Below are positions 36,785-63,037 of a stretch of 64,000 nucleotides of DNA, one piece after another. The notes beneath the pieces are model-generated. The model saw only the letters and a list, made by a program, of their open reading frames with translations, was not told where the DNA came from and searched no databases. Made by a program: the position numbers and the translations under genes. The first letter of the stretch is position 1. Each line of letters begins with the position of its first letter. This DNA is from Balanoglossus misakiensis (taxonomy: Eukaryota > Hemichordata): positions 5,704,001 to 5,768,000 of the forward strand of contig CM082585.2 in assembly GCA_040954595.2 (NCBI GenBank), given 5' to 3'.

Positions 36785-39700
36785 CAGCCGATCGATATGT
36801 TTCATTGGAAAGTAAGGAAGCATGACGGGAAGCAAATAATAAATTTCCTTCATTTTGAGGAACTTTACGACAACATATTTTTTTGCAGTTTCGATGTGTT
36901 CTAATTTTGGGACAAAATTTTGCGAAATATCCCCCCGGAAATAAGTGTGTCAGAAAGGGATTTGTGCTTCCCCCTTAATACTAAGAAATCAACCGGCCGT
37001 TTTCATGACCTCTGCATGACCCCACATTCTGGTATCAATCGACCAGGTTGGTGAGTAACTGTAAAAAAGCTCTATAACCCTAGCTGTATTCGATGAATTG
37101 TGAACTGAATCGGCCCGAAAATGTTTGTCAACAACATTCCAGCGGAAATACCACGCACGTGACGACGCAAGGTCATGCAGGGGTCATGGAAATGGCCAAT
37201 TTCCCTTTTCAACGAATTTCCAACGTCCTTCCACCTATCGGAACATGAATGCACTGTACAGAACGATCAGGGCTGACGTTGCCGTCGGTCGGGCTGTCGT
37301 TGTCGAATAAAATTTTAACGTTGGTACAAAAAAGTGTCCAAAACTGACCAAACTTAGCTTGGTACCATTTACTTCTTCAACTAGACTATTCGACGATTCA
37401 TACTTCGCATTATAACCGTATTTTACAAGGGGAGGATTCTACTTTGCTGCTTCTGTTGTTCATATTCGAGGTGTTGTCAAAAACACTGCATATTTGGATG
37501 GGTCACGAGTTCCATATAGACAACAGAATTGTTTGTGTTTATCCCAAGTGATGTTCGGTATTTCATGTCTCCAATTGATACGAGACAGTCCAATCTTCAC
37601 ACTTCTGAATGTGTCGTAAACACTGTCAGGTTATTTACTCCTCCAGCTTCCGTCTACTGTTAGTAGTTGTAATAAATTGCTCTGTTGACGGATGAGGAAG
37701 GCAATTTTGTAACTCACGAAACTGCTTGTCATCATTATCAAGAATTTGACAAATGTCATGTTTTCAGAGAAACACACCGTGACGCTTATAGTCGGTCAAG
37801 TGCTGTCTGTACGTCTGGCTATTTTTTGCACGGATCGTTTTGTACTAGTATATCCATTACGGTTCCTTGTTATGGTTAAAGGGAAAGAGTCGTGTGAACT
37901 GCGCATGTGCGACTTTTACTGTTTTTACAGCGATGTTCCCTCTGTTCAGGGAAACCCTGCAAATCAATACATGTTGTATTAAAGTAACTTGGAAATGTGA
38001 TGAACGTTAATATTCAAAAGGTATATATACGCAGTCACTTCAGTTTCGACATATCTACCTTCAGACTGCATGTTCACCGGATCTAGCTGTGTCATGTTTC
38101 GAACATTGAAACTTGGCCATAGTTGATTAATACCGGTTTTGCGACAAAATTAGACTTCGGAAGCAACAATTGAAACACAGCTTGTGGAAGTTCTGTATGT
38201 AAGTGTCGAGTTACGATAGTGACACTTCGGATATACTGCGGAGACACATCTCAAACATCAACAGTCAGTATCGCGATCCGCCGTCGACCACACGTGACCC
38301 CCCTTTCCCGGTACATTGTGATAGTGGCAGCCGGGGCTCTGGCGGCCGAAGCGTGCTGAAAACATTGTGAACAGTAAGTCACACTACAGATTTCGATTCA
38401 GTGTCACAATTACAGGGAGACTGAAATCGAAATCTATACACTGCACACTAAGTTGTTCTCGACTGTGGAAAGACAGCACACGACTGTGCTATTAATCGAG
38501 CAACTTTTAAGAGTTCACGACTCAGCATGGCAGTAAGTCTGCATTTTGGCAACTTTAGGGAAAGTTTCTGGGCCTTTCTCAGGAAATCACCCAGTTGACT
38601 TTTGATTGATCTATCGTGGCAGCGTTTTGACGTACAAGAAAAAGTAGACAAAATGCAGGATATGTTAGCTTTATATAGAGTATACTAGTATGTTGTGAAC
38701 CGTCCCGCACACGCATGCGTTGTATACGTACTGGAAGTTAACTGACGACAGGGGAGGGAAATCTGATTGAGTTATGGTAAGTTTATTTGGAACGTCTTTC
38801 AGCTGTCAAATTTGCACAAACACGGCCCTGGGCGCCAGCATTTCTGACCCAACATGTATATTCTGGTCGACTCATGTTCCGCGACCTGTTGCTAGTCGTG
38901 TGTTGGTTGAATCACCAGGCAATTGGGACTCGAGAATTGAGAAATCCGATAACACTCGGCCAATAGTACAACAGACGCGCGCGTCTGTTGGACGGAGAAC
39001 TTACTGCGTAACTCAAGAAGCTATGGAGGGTGCGTGTTGTGAAGTCTTTACCACGCATAACAGCAAATATGTGGACGCAGATCACCTAAATGGGTTTTTT
39101 TGCTGTCGTCACGATGTTGGGTTGACTGTCACTGTTGTGAAGAACCTCTGGATCAGCGAACGTGATTAAGCACAGAAACAAAGACACTGTCACTGAGAGA
39201 ACAATGTGAAATGCTTTAAATCAATGATTATATACATTTCATATTGATACTGACTGCAGAGCTGACCGACCTCGATGCCTCGCACCGACCTCCTTTTATT
39301 GATGACCCGGTTGGTCTGTCTTAATCTGTTTATCCGCAGTCCAATTATTTATGTACATGTATACTCTTTCTACGGAAACTGAGCTCGTGGTATATATCTT
39401 GCAGAGTGTCCATTCTGTGGTCAATCATTATAAGGGGGCATTGTACTTTGAATGGCGGTTTTGACCAAATTTCGCCTGTACATGTTGGCTCGTCTTAAAC
39501 CGACACATAGTAGGCAACACGTCACCATCCCGACATCCTGACAAAACGTTGCAATTGTGTAAAAAGCCTCATAACGTTTAATCGTTGGTCCACCCATCAT
39601 AGAGTGGGCGTAAAATGCCAAGGGTCGCTCAGTAAAATTTTGCTGTTGTTCAAGTTATCGGAACCATGGTGTTTCTGTTCGGGTTCGTATTCCACATTTG

Positions 39701-40025
39701 ACACAAGTTGGATGCTTAGTTGATGGACCCCAATTATTAAATTTAATGTCCCCGAAGTACCCCGTCAGCGCCCAATGAAGTATGAAGTCATATGAGCGAT
39801 TTGGTTACTTTTCGAAACGTATGGCAAGATCCCTCAAAATAGACAATGTAAATACAAAGTTTGCGTCGACAAGATATGCACTAAAAAGTCGTTTCATCTA
39901 TCCATCCATTCGTCATCAATTTAACGTTCTTGTCTTGCAGAACTATTTCGACCATTTTCTTCTACCGTAACGTATTACGCAGTTATCGACACGTACTCAA
40001 CGCTGAGTGCTGACATCATCCAATT

Positions 40026-55298
<15,273 letters not shown>

Positions 55299-57024
55299 AA
55301 TCCGCGGCGAGTAGTGCCTTTCATGGTCTGATAGTTTTTCTTCTGTATTGACAAGAGTAAAAGACAGGTGTGCAGAAAAACAGAACAGCAGTTTTGGACG
55401 AACAGAACAGAAGCGAGGTAGGAATGATTTCCTGCCCTAACTACCACCAGCGGGTATTCGTGGAAACAACGTCAAGCCATCTTACAGGAGTAAGCGGCCA
55501 TTTTCTTCACAACGTAAATGGCGATGACGCGTTGAAAGTTGTGTACAAGAAATCGTGACGTCTATGCCAAAAATTCATGAATGACAATAACAACTATTCA
55601 ACGATGAAATGTAGCGGCTGTCAAGTTTGGGGAAAGAAATGTCGTCATTTGTCACTCTGTACTGGGTAATATTGGCAATGGTTCAAATTTTCGTTGGTAA
55701 TTAGGATGTAATTCAGCTTTTCACTATGACACTTTCATTACACGTGTGTTTCATTACAGGCCATGTGCATATGGTCTTCGCGAAAATAACTACCAGAATT
55801 AATCGCATTGATTCTACAGCCTCGGTAGTTTCGTCTTGTCACATTTTTTTATCTTTTGATTAAAACCATGGCCATTTTATGATTTTATAGACATGAGTAT
55901 GTTGCAATAATTGTTCGGGTATTCAAATCAGATGGTACTGATTCATTACTTCTGGTGAATATTCATGTACTTCGGATCGTGCTTTGCATATGATAACACG
56001 TTGGTGTTCGGTGTATCAACTCTGAAATAGGTTGGTACTGCTGCAAAGTTTAAACAAAGGTCAATTGGAGTTCAATTGAATGCATGATATGCCGCTACCG
56101 GGGTCTAATTGTCTGTGAAGATATAGCCAAGTAATCGATAATTCAGACTTAACAGTAAATCACGATTGTGGAGTTGAAATCACCGACAGAAACATTTAAT
56201 CTTAGGAGCGACGTCAAAAGTTCAGTGTCAGATGAAAGCTCATTTCCTTTAGTTTAGTAGGGGGTGGCTTACTCCTAGAGTTTCTTATTCGACAAATTGA
56301 TTGGCAGAGATGCGTATTCTTGGTTAAATGCAGAAGGCAGGAGGGGGTTTAATTACATGAGATGTCGAATGCACTGCGTAAACCAGTTCACCTTCACAGA
56401 GTGCTGAACTTTAACCACTATAGAGTTATAGTATTTTGATTCTGTTACATACATTGATGTTTTAAAGCCTCACGATCCGAAACTGTTCATCTCCAAATGT
56501 ACATGGCCTCGTGGTGAAGTTCAATATAAGCCAAATTGGTTTTTAAGTGTGTTTGGGAAGGGTGTGTGTGCAAGGTATTAAGTTTTTATCAGTCATTGAA
56601 CTTCTGACGTCGCCCGTCAGTCGGTGTAACATTAAATGGATTATTTTGGTACATTTCTAATTGTAAGCGAGATTTATGTTAATATTATGTCATACATTCC
56701 AAATAATCATGTCCAATATTGGAGTAGGGATTGTGTAAAGTTTTGATACCACAAAGTAATACTTTTATCACTTTTATGACTACGTATAATCTTTGAATAA
56801 ATCATGAAACCGGGAAATACACACACCTTAATTACGGATATCCTTTTAATTTATTGAAGAACACTTTTTCGTCTAGCTAAGGATGTAATAAAACATATAA
56901 TACATGTCTCTCTCTCCCTGTTCCATTCGACGAGTCCAGGGCCAGTTTCTACTTTTATATTGCCTCCATGCAATGTTAGTTTAAGAATAAAAAATGACAG
57001 ATATGCTAATGTTTACGTCTCTGT

Positions 57025-57026
<2 letters not shown>
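55299..57026 (+). other. Probable 3' UTR and flank of the ABCC gene
   Basis: No coding frame is supported after the stop. An AATAAA hexamer lies at 56796-56801 and another AATAAA-like site near 56888; either could end the transcript. Nothing else was recognised. Confidence 0.4.
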
Positions 57027-57056
<30 letters not shown>

Positions 57057-57391
57057 CATACATACATACATACATACGTACGTACGTACGTACGTACGTA
57101 CATACATACATACATACATACATACATACATACATACATACATACATACATACATACATACATACATACATAGATACATAGATACATAGATACATAGATA
57201 CATAGATACATAGATACATACATACATACATACATACATACATACATACATACATACATACATACATACATACATACATACATACACACATACACACATA
57301 CACACATACACACATACATACATACATACATACATACATACATACATACATACATACATACATACATACATACATACATACATACATACAT
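57027..57391. repeat. (CATA)n array with ACGT, CATAGATA and CACA blocks
   Basis: About 365 bases. From left to right: CATA units; a self-complementary block of CGTA units (about 57077-57102); CATA; a block of ACATAGAT units (about 57170-57215); CATA; a block of CACACATA units (about 57284-57312); CATA. Open frames across it are artefacts. Confidence 0.96.
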
Positions 57392-59430
57392 TTACATACA
57401 TTTACATACAGCGTTTAAACACGTACAAGTACAACTTTATGGGTATATGTTGTACTAGACTTGAAATTTTCAGGAAAAGGAAATTTTTATTATCATTAAA
57501 TTCACATGTTTGAAATTTAGCACCACGTTTCGCGTGTAATGATATACGATGTCAACTGAATATTTTCCAAATCCTTATGATTTTTTAAAGTAGAGATTAA
57601 CGAAAACTTGGCAAGCAAAGAAGATTAATATTTGCTTTTCCTCGCGAGATTAAACTGTTACAACATTTCTGGTGCATGTTTGGTACTCAAGCGTAAGCAG
57701 ATCCGATTGTTTCAACTTACAACTGAATTATTCAAAAACAGGACTGGGCCATACCGATGAAATTCTGTGTTTTACCACCACTGAAGACAAGAACATCCAT
57801 GAATTGATCGAATGATGTTTTGCTTAGTGAAGGCGAGGTACCGGGGGTTGAGTTTGTTCAGCGTCTTGTCAAAAAGGCACATTGCATTCTGGGTCGGTGT
57901 TGTTCTGGGAAACTGCTGTCCTTGCGGAAGACATCAAAGACTACGAAGGCAAACCTTGAGAGTTCACCGGATGAGAAAATTTTCTGACAGAATTATCCTA
58001 TGATGACTGCAATTGCATATAATGACGCGAGCTCCACTTTCCAACAGTAGAGAGAAGGCAAAATACAACTGATATCGGGGCGAAATGATTGCCAAATTAT
58101 CCTTGCGCAGTGCCCTACAATATGGCGCTACTTATAAACCTTGCAAAATCACAACTATTGCAATTACGTCGGTTCATGATCAGAGAAAGTCCTTATTCAA
58201 TGGTCCATGATATTCTATCGAATGCTTTGTTAGTCCAATCGCTTGAGAAGAATAGTGAAAACGCCTTCTCATGAACAGAGGACGATCATTAGGCAGTGTA
58301 TGTAGTATCTGACGAGATAGTAGTTTCTACTAACGCGAAACAGACCAGTAATACAGCACCTATGTCACAACAAATCTACAGTGCAGTTCCCTTCTACATT
58401 GCATTACTACGCTCTGGATTTGCACCATACAAACTCAACAAAGCAAAATATTGTGCCTTCATTTGTATATCGTAAACTTTTCTGGGCTATTGAAGAGTAT
58501 ATTATATTCCATATAGTCAAAACCTTCATTTTTGACCTTTGTGTATAACTGCTGTTCGGGGGGATTTTATGGCTCTAGGTTGTGTTTCACCGTCGAAAAC
58601 AAGATTTCTGCCACGAACAGTAGGCGAGTCCTAATGTTAATTAAAATAAAACCATTTGGGAAAAAATAAATGCATGTCAAGCGTTTACAGATCATCGGGC
58701 GTTAAATATTACAAAATTCAATTACGCGTAAACTACTCAATCTAGCGTCCAGGGGCCTCTTGTGCACGATTCACGTTTTTGTTTCTTTACTGAGAGTGTA
58801 ATACAGTCAGAGAAGTTATCGGGAAACTCGGCACAAATGTTCAAACACGTAGTATTTACTAGCGTTCTAAGGATTCTCTTTTCGGCGCTTTTAATGCATC
58901 CGTGGTTGGAAGCAGTTTATGGCGGCGATATGCCGCACCGTCCAAGCTAGGTATCCTGTCACGAAACACGACGCGAGTCGTAAAGTTTAAAATTGAAACC
59001 GCTCCCAGTTGAGAGAATAAAACGCCATGCCAAACATTTGCAGAGCAGCGGGCGTCAGCTATTACGAAATGCAATTACGCGCGAACTGTTCAATCTCGCG
59101 CTCGGCGGCCCCTGACCCCTCTTTTTGGAACGATTCGCGTTTTCCTTCGCTGCCGATCAAAATAACACGCGAAATTTTATTCATGGATGAAATGCCGGTT
59201 TGATGAAAAGAAGCGAACTGTCTCGTGTACTGTTGGTACATGTAATATCTCGATCCGCCATTTTCTATTTTCTCTTCTCCCCCTTGCCACTTTCCTTCCC
59301 ACTTCAGATTTCTGCGCTGACGCAGCCTTGGAAACCTCTCACGTTACCATTGCCACATCAATCATGTACAACGAAGCACGTATCTGATAAAACGTGTTAT
59401 TCCAGTATGCCATTTGACAGAAATACAGAA
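57392..59430. other. Non-coding flank between the ABCC array and the LINE
   Basis: No supported gene. The main content is a diverged tandem duplication at 58606-59155, described separately. Confidence 0.35.
58606..59155. repeat. Diverged tandem duplication, two units of about 195 bp, period about 350 bp
   Basis: Unit 1 (about 58606-58800) and unit 2 (about 58956-59155) share, in order, TGYCACGAA, GCGAGTC, a GGGCGT...TATTAC block, CAATTACGCG, CTCAATC/TTCAATC, GGCC and CGATTC. Unit 1 is more AT-rich and many differences are C-to-T or G-to-A. Function and family unknown. Confidence 0.65.
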
Positions 59431-59545
59431 ATGACAGCTTATAATAATGCTTTATTGCTCTTTTAGGCCTCCAGCCCATATTGCAAACTTATATTTATAC
59501 ACACAGAATTTTACAGAGAGTACAAAAAGAGAAAAGAGATAAAAA

Positions 59546-62500
59546 TTACAAACATTCTTTTCTCAAACTGATTGCTTTGTGAACAAATAAGGCCAGATTT
59601 CGTATTTCTTTGTTATTTTCTGAAGCCATGAGTGAGTAATATTTTTCGGGTGTTGGAATTGTATATGACCATCTCGGTAAATACATGCTTCTTAAAGTCT
59701 GGTATAAAGGACAGATACAAATAAAGTGATATTCGTCCTCGATCTCAGTAGACCCACATACTCTGCAAATTCTATCTTCAAAGTCGATTCCCTGTGCCCT
59801 CCCCTCCTCAACTGCCAAATCAAAACCACAAGTTCTAAGACGAGCGAGGGCACTCCTTAGTTTGAAAACAATATTCAATTTTAAGTAGTTCTCTGTATGA
59901 AATGATGTTTTAAAGTTACAGTACAAACGAAGTTTACTCTTACTACAGGTGTCTGAGAACCAGTTTTGTTTGAAAATATCACTTGCTCTTGTCATAAAAT
60001 TGAGAAGAAAAAGATCAAAATCCCCTGGGCCTTGCCATAGCCATACATCTCCAAAACCGTGTTCATGCAGAAGACATTTTACATTTGTTGCCCATGATTT
60101 TTTCCCATTTTTGTCCAGTGCCACCGATAATTTGTAGGCATGTTTGGCTACTCTGTTTGTGGGCATTTTTAATAACTTGAACCAGTATAAAATAACTTTC
60201 TTAAAAGTGTGAATAAATATTGGATGTCTTCCACAATCTCCTAGAATGCAAGCATCTGGTGTAGTTGATTTAACGCCCATAAAGGCTTTACAATATTTCA
60301 GTTGTACTCTTTCAGCAACTTGATATCTCTGATATCCCCATATTTCAGATCCATATGTTAAGACTGGCAAAATCATGGAATCAAAAAGTTTAAAATAGTC
60401 TTTAAAAGATAAAGTGCCACTGTTTTTAATCATACGGAAAATAGCGCCCATAGCTTTTCTGGCTTGGTCTGAGAGTACGGTAACAGCTTTACTCCAGATG
60501 TTTCTACTTGAAATTATTAAACCTAAATATTTGTAGTAACTGACAGTTTTTAGTTGTTCTCTATTATAAAACCATTTTTCACATTTCTTTAAAACACCCC
60601 CTCTACGAAAAACAATTATTTGTGACTTTTCCATATTTACAGATAGTTTCCATTTATGACAGAAACATTCCAGTACTCTAATCAGTCTTTGTAGCCCAAC
60701 TGGCGTATCACTAAAAATTGTAACATCATCAGCATAAAGAAGTGCAAATAGGTCGTAAAGTTCTTGAGTGATTTGAATACCATGATTACCCGAATTTACT
60801 AACATATTATTTAATTCATTGATGAACAGAGAAAAAAGAAAAGGACTCAACATACACCCTTGTCGAACTCCGACAGAGCAATTAAAGAAATCGGTTACTC
60901 CATTTCGACTCTTGACACAAGATTTAACTTCTTTATAAATGGATTTAAGAATATTATACATTTTGCCCATGACACCCTCTAGACAAAGTCTATATAACAA
61001 GAGATTGTGATTTACTGAATCAAAAGCTTTACTGAAATCTACAAACAAACAATAGAAACGACCTTTTGATCTAGAAAGATATTTCTGTACCATAATGTGA
61101 AGAACAAAGATATTATCAACAGCGCTAAAATCACGTCTGAAACCAGCTTGACATTCAGTGATACAACCTTGCATTTCAGCCCATTTTACAAGTCTCTGAT
61201 TTAGTATAAAAGTAAAAATCTTGCTTAGACAATTCAATAAAGTGATGCCTCTGAAATTGTTTGGGTCATGTAAACTACCCTTCTTATGAAGTGGTACAAT
61301 TATTCCCTTATTCCACTCGCTTGGAAAAACACCAGAGTCAAAAATGGCATTGAACGTGAAATCAAGTACCGTGATTAGACTTTGTTTTGCATTTCGATAA
61401 AATTCATTTGGGATACCATCCGGACCCGGGGATTTACCAGCTTTTAACTTATTCAGTGCACAGACGATTTCTTGAGTTGTAATATGACTATTTAGAATCT
61501 CTTCAGCATCGCTATTTAAATCTTCCGGGGAAGGGGCAAAGTTTTCTAAAAACTCTTCCACAGTAATATCAAACCTTGTTCTATGCCATTTTGGGTTATG
61601 GAGGGTTTTAAAATGATTTATCCAGTCACTAGAGGAAATATTTGAAAAAGATTTCATACCTCCCATAAAACGCTTAACATGTTGCCAGATATTTTGTCCC
61701 TGTGACCCAACATTTCTACAGATGGAGCTTTTAAAGCTTTCTTTGTTTACTCTACATATTGTTTTAAAGTTTGATTTCTGTTCTTTGTATATACTCAGAC
61801 TATTCATGTCATTTGATGCTCTGAAATTTCTAAGTGCTTTGTACATTTTTTTCTTAGCAGTTTCACAGTCTTTATTGAACCATTTTGGCTGCGATGATCT
61901 GGTTTTGTCTCCTGTAAATGTTTTGATGGTCATCTTCTGGTAATCGGTGGCAGCCCAATATAACAAATCATAAACTCCATTTATCAACTCATTTACATTT
62001 TGTCTATCCCATTCAAGAACCCGCTTTACACGCTCTTCACCTTCCTTAGAAGCAATATAAGTATTGAAATTACCAAGTTTTTCTTTGTCCCATTTGAAAT
62101 AAGAATATTTATGCAAATCAACATCAATGACTTTTGATTTTGTATTTCTTACATGACGGCAAAACCGTTTAATATTTATGGTACACGCCAGAGGAAAATG
62201 ATCAGAATCACTCTTATCTTCGACACTGAACTCGGAGATGTCAGTAAAGAGTATGCTAGAAGCAATAATATAATCTACTACACTTGTCCCTCTATTTGCA
62301 ATACATGTAAATTCCCCTTGGAGGTCTCTTCCCCATCTACCATTTAGAAAGTGAATAGAGTGATCCCGACACAGTTCCAATAGCCTTCTACCAAAAGAGT
62401 TAATCACCAAATCTTTCGATTTTCGTTGAATATCAAAATTGTCCACCTCATAATTTTCTGGACTTAGTGGGATGTGCACAATCGAGTCGTTTAAAATAAA

Positions 62501-63034
62501 GTCATAATCATGGGCAGTTCTGGCATTAAAATCACCCATAATCAACAAATTACATTCTGGGTGGTTAGATTTGAAATCAACAATCTGACGATCAAGCAGC
62601 TCAATACCGTTTTTTTCAAAGACATAACTTTTTGAGCCTTCTGGGGGAATGTAAACGCAACCTAAAATTACATCAGTTTGAAAGCCAAAAACTTTACTAT
62701 CTAACATAAGAAACACAGAATCGGATAGATCGGAGTGCATTCTGGTTATACCAGCACAACACCAATCTTTGAGAAAAACAGAGACTCCACCACCCACTCT
62801 GCCTTTTCTGGCTGTTTTTTCTCTACACACATGGTAGGCTGTAAAACCATTTAGAATGCTGTCTGGAAGTATATCTTTGTGCAACCAGGTCTCAAGTAAA
62901 CAGACAACATCAAAATTTGCAAGATATTCAAGAAATGATGTACACGATAGCTTACTAGATAAACCTTGAACATTCCAAGAAATTAAACGAATACTCTCTC
63001 GACTACAGTGGTCCTTAGAACCTTGGCCACAATC
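59546..63034 (-). CDS. LINE ORF2 protein: APE endonuclease and reverse transcriptase
   Basis: The 1162-codon frame opens right after the ORF1 UAG with DCGQGSKDHCSRESIRLISW. Endonuclease motifs: ISWNVQGL (about residue 17), CLLETWL (about 46), GCVYIPP, IMGDFNA (about 165), VVDYII and SDHFPL (about 277). Reverse transcriptase motifs: KSPGPDGIPNEFY, VPLHKKG, FRGITLL, AGFRRDFSAVDNIF, FVDFSKAFDSV (about 663), GVRQGCMLSP and LLYADDVTIFS (about 767). A C-terminal knuckle CRVCGS...DEYHFIC lies near residue 1087. The first in-frame ATG is well inside the endonuclease domain, so ORF2 has no usable start codon of its own. It cuts target DNA and copies the RNA in place. Confidence 0.93.
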   Translation of the reverse strand, partial: DCGQGSKDHCSRESIRLISWNVQGLSSKLSCTSFLEYLANFDVVCLLETWLHKDILPDSILNGFTAYHVCREKTARKGRVGGGVSVFLKDWCCAGITRMHSDLSDSVFLMLDSKVFGFQTDVILGCVYIPPEGSKSYVFEKNGIELLDRQIVDFKSNHPECNLLIMGDFNARTAHDYDFILNDSIVHIPLSPENYEVDNFDIQRKSKDLVINSFGRRLLELCRDHSIHFLNGRWGRDLQGEFTCIANRGTSVVDYIIASSILFTDISEFSVEDKSDSDHFPLACTINIKRFCRHVRNTKSKVIDVDLHKYSYFKWDKEKLGNFNTYIASKEGEERVKRVLEWDRQNVNELINGVYDLLYWAATDYQKMTIKTFTGDKTRSSQPKWFNKDCETAKKKMYKALRNFRASNDMNSLSIYKEQKSNFKTICRVNKESFKSSICRNVGSQGQNIWQHVKRFMGGMKSFSNISSSDWINHFKTLHNPKWHRTRFDITVEEFLENFAPSPEDLNSDAEEILNSHITTQEIVCALNKLKAGKSPGPDGIPNEFYRNAKQSLITVLDFTFNAIFDSGVFPSEWNKGIIVPLHKKGSLHDPNNFRGITLLNCLSKIFTFILNQRLVKWAEMQGCITECQAGFRRDFSAVDNIFVLHIMVQKYLSRSKGRFYCLFVDFSKAFDSVNHNLLLYRLCLEGVMGKMYNILKSIYKEVKSCVKSRNGVTDFFNCSVGVRQGCMLSPFLFSLFINELNNMLVNSGNHGIQITQELYDLFALLYADDVTIFSDTPVGLQRLIRVLECFCHKWKLSVNMEKSQIIVFRRGGVLKKCEKWFYNREQLKTVSYYKYLGLIISSRNIWSKAVTVLSDQARKAMGAIFRMIKNSGTLSFKDYFKLFDSMILPVLTYGSEIWGYQRYQVAERVQLKYCKAFMGVKSTTPDACILGDCGRHPIFIHTFKKVILYWFKLLKMPTNRVAKHAYKLSVALDKNGKKSWATNVKCLLHEHGFGDVWLWQGPGDFDLFLLNFMTRASDIFKQNWFSDTCSKSKLRLYCNFKTSFHTENYLKLNIVFKLRSALARLRTCGFDLAVEEGRAQGIDFEDRICRVCGSTEIEDEYHFICICPLYQTLRSMYLPRWSYTIPTPEKYYSLMASENNKEIRNLALFVHKAISLRKECL

Positions 63035-63037
63035 CTA
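63008..63037 (-). promoter_or_regulatory. Candidate stop-codon readthrough site: UAG plus downstream hairpin
   Basis: On the element's strand the UAG (63037-63035) is followed by GATT and then a possible stem GTGGCC...GGACCAC (63030-63008, one bulged A, 10-base loop). ORF1 and ORF2 are in frame across it and ORF2 has no AUG before its endonuclease. Reinitiation at a non-AUG codon, or a recent nonsense change in a single long ORF, are alternatives. Confidence 0.5.

Larger units (their letters stand above)
25081..40025. other. Long non-coding stretch before the transporter gene
   Basis: The open frames here are scattered on both strands, short, and without recognisable domains or matching splice sites. 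Recognised contents are a GGT/GAT repeat (26172-26263), an AAAC repeat (36729-36784), a degenerate duplicated segment (32848-32893 and 33024-33076) and a hairpin at 36005-36045. The promoter and any 5' untranslated exon of the transporter should lie near the right end; no core element was recognised. Confidence 0.35.

Noticed and set aside
38774-39169. A 131-codon plus-strand open frame upstream of the transporter
   Set aside because: No domain, no splice link to exon 1 and no codon pattern unlike chance.
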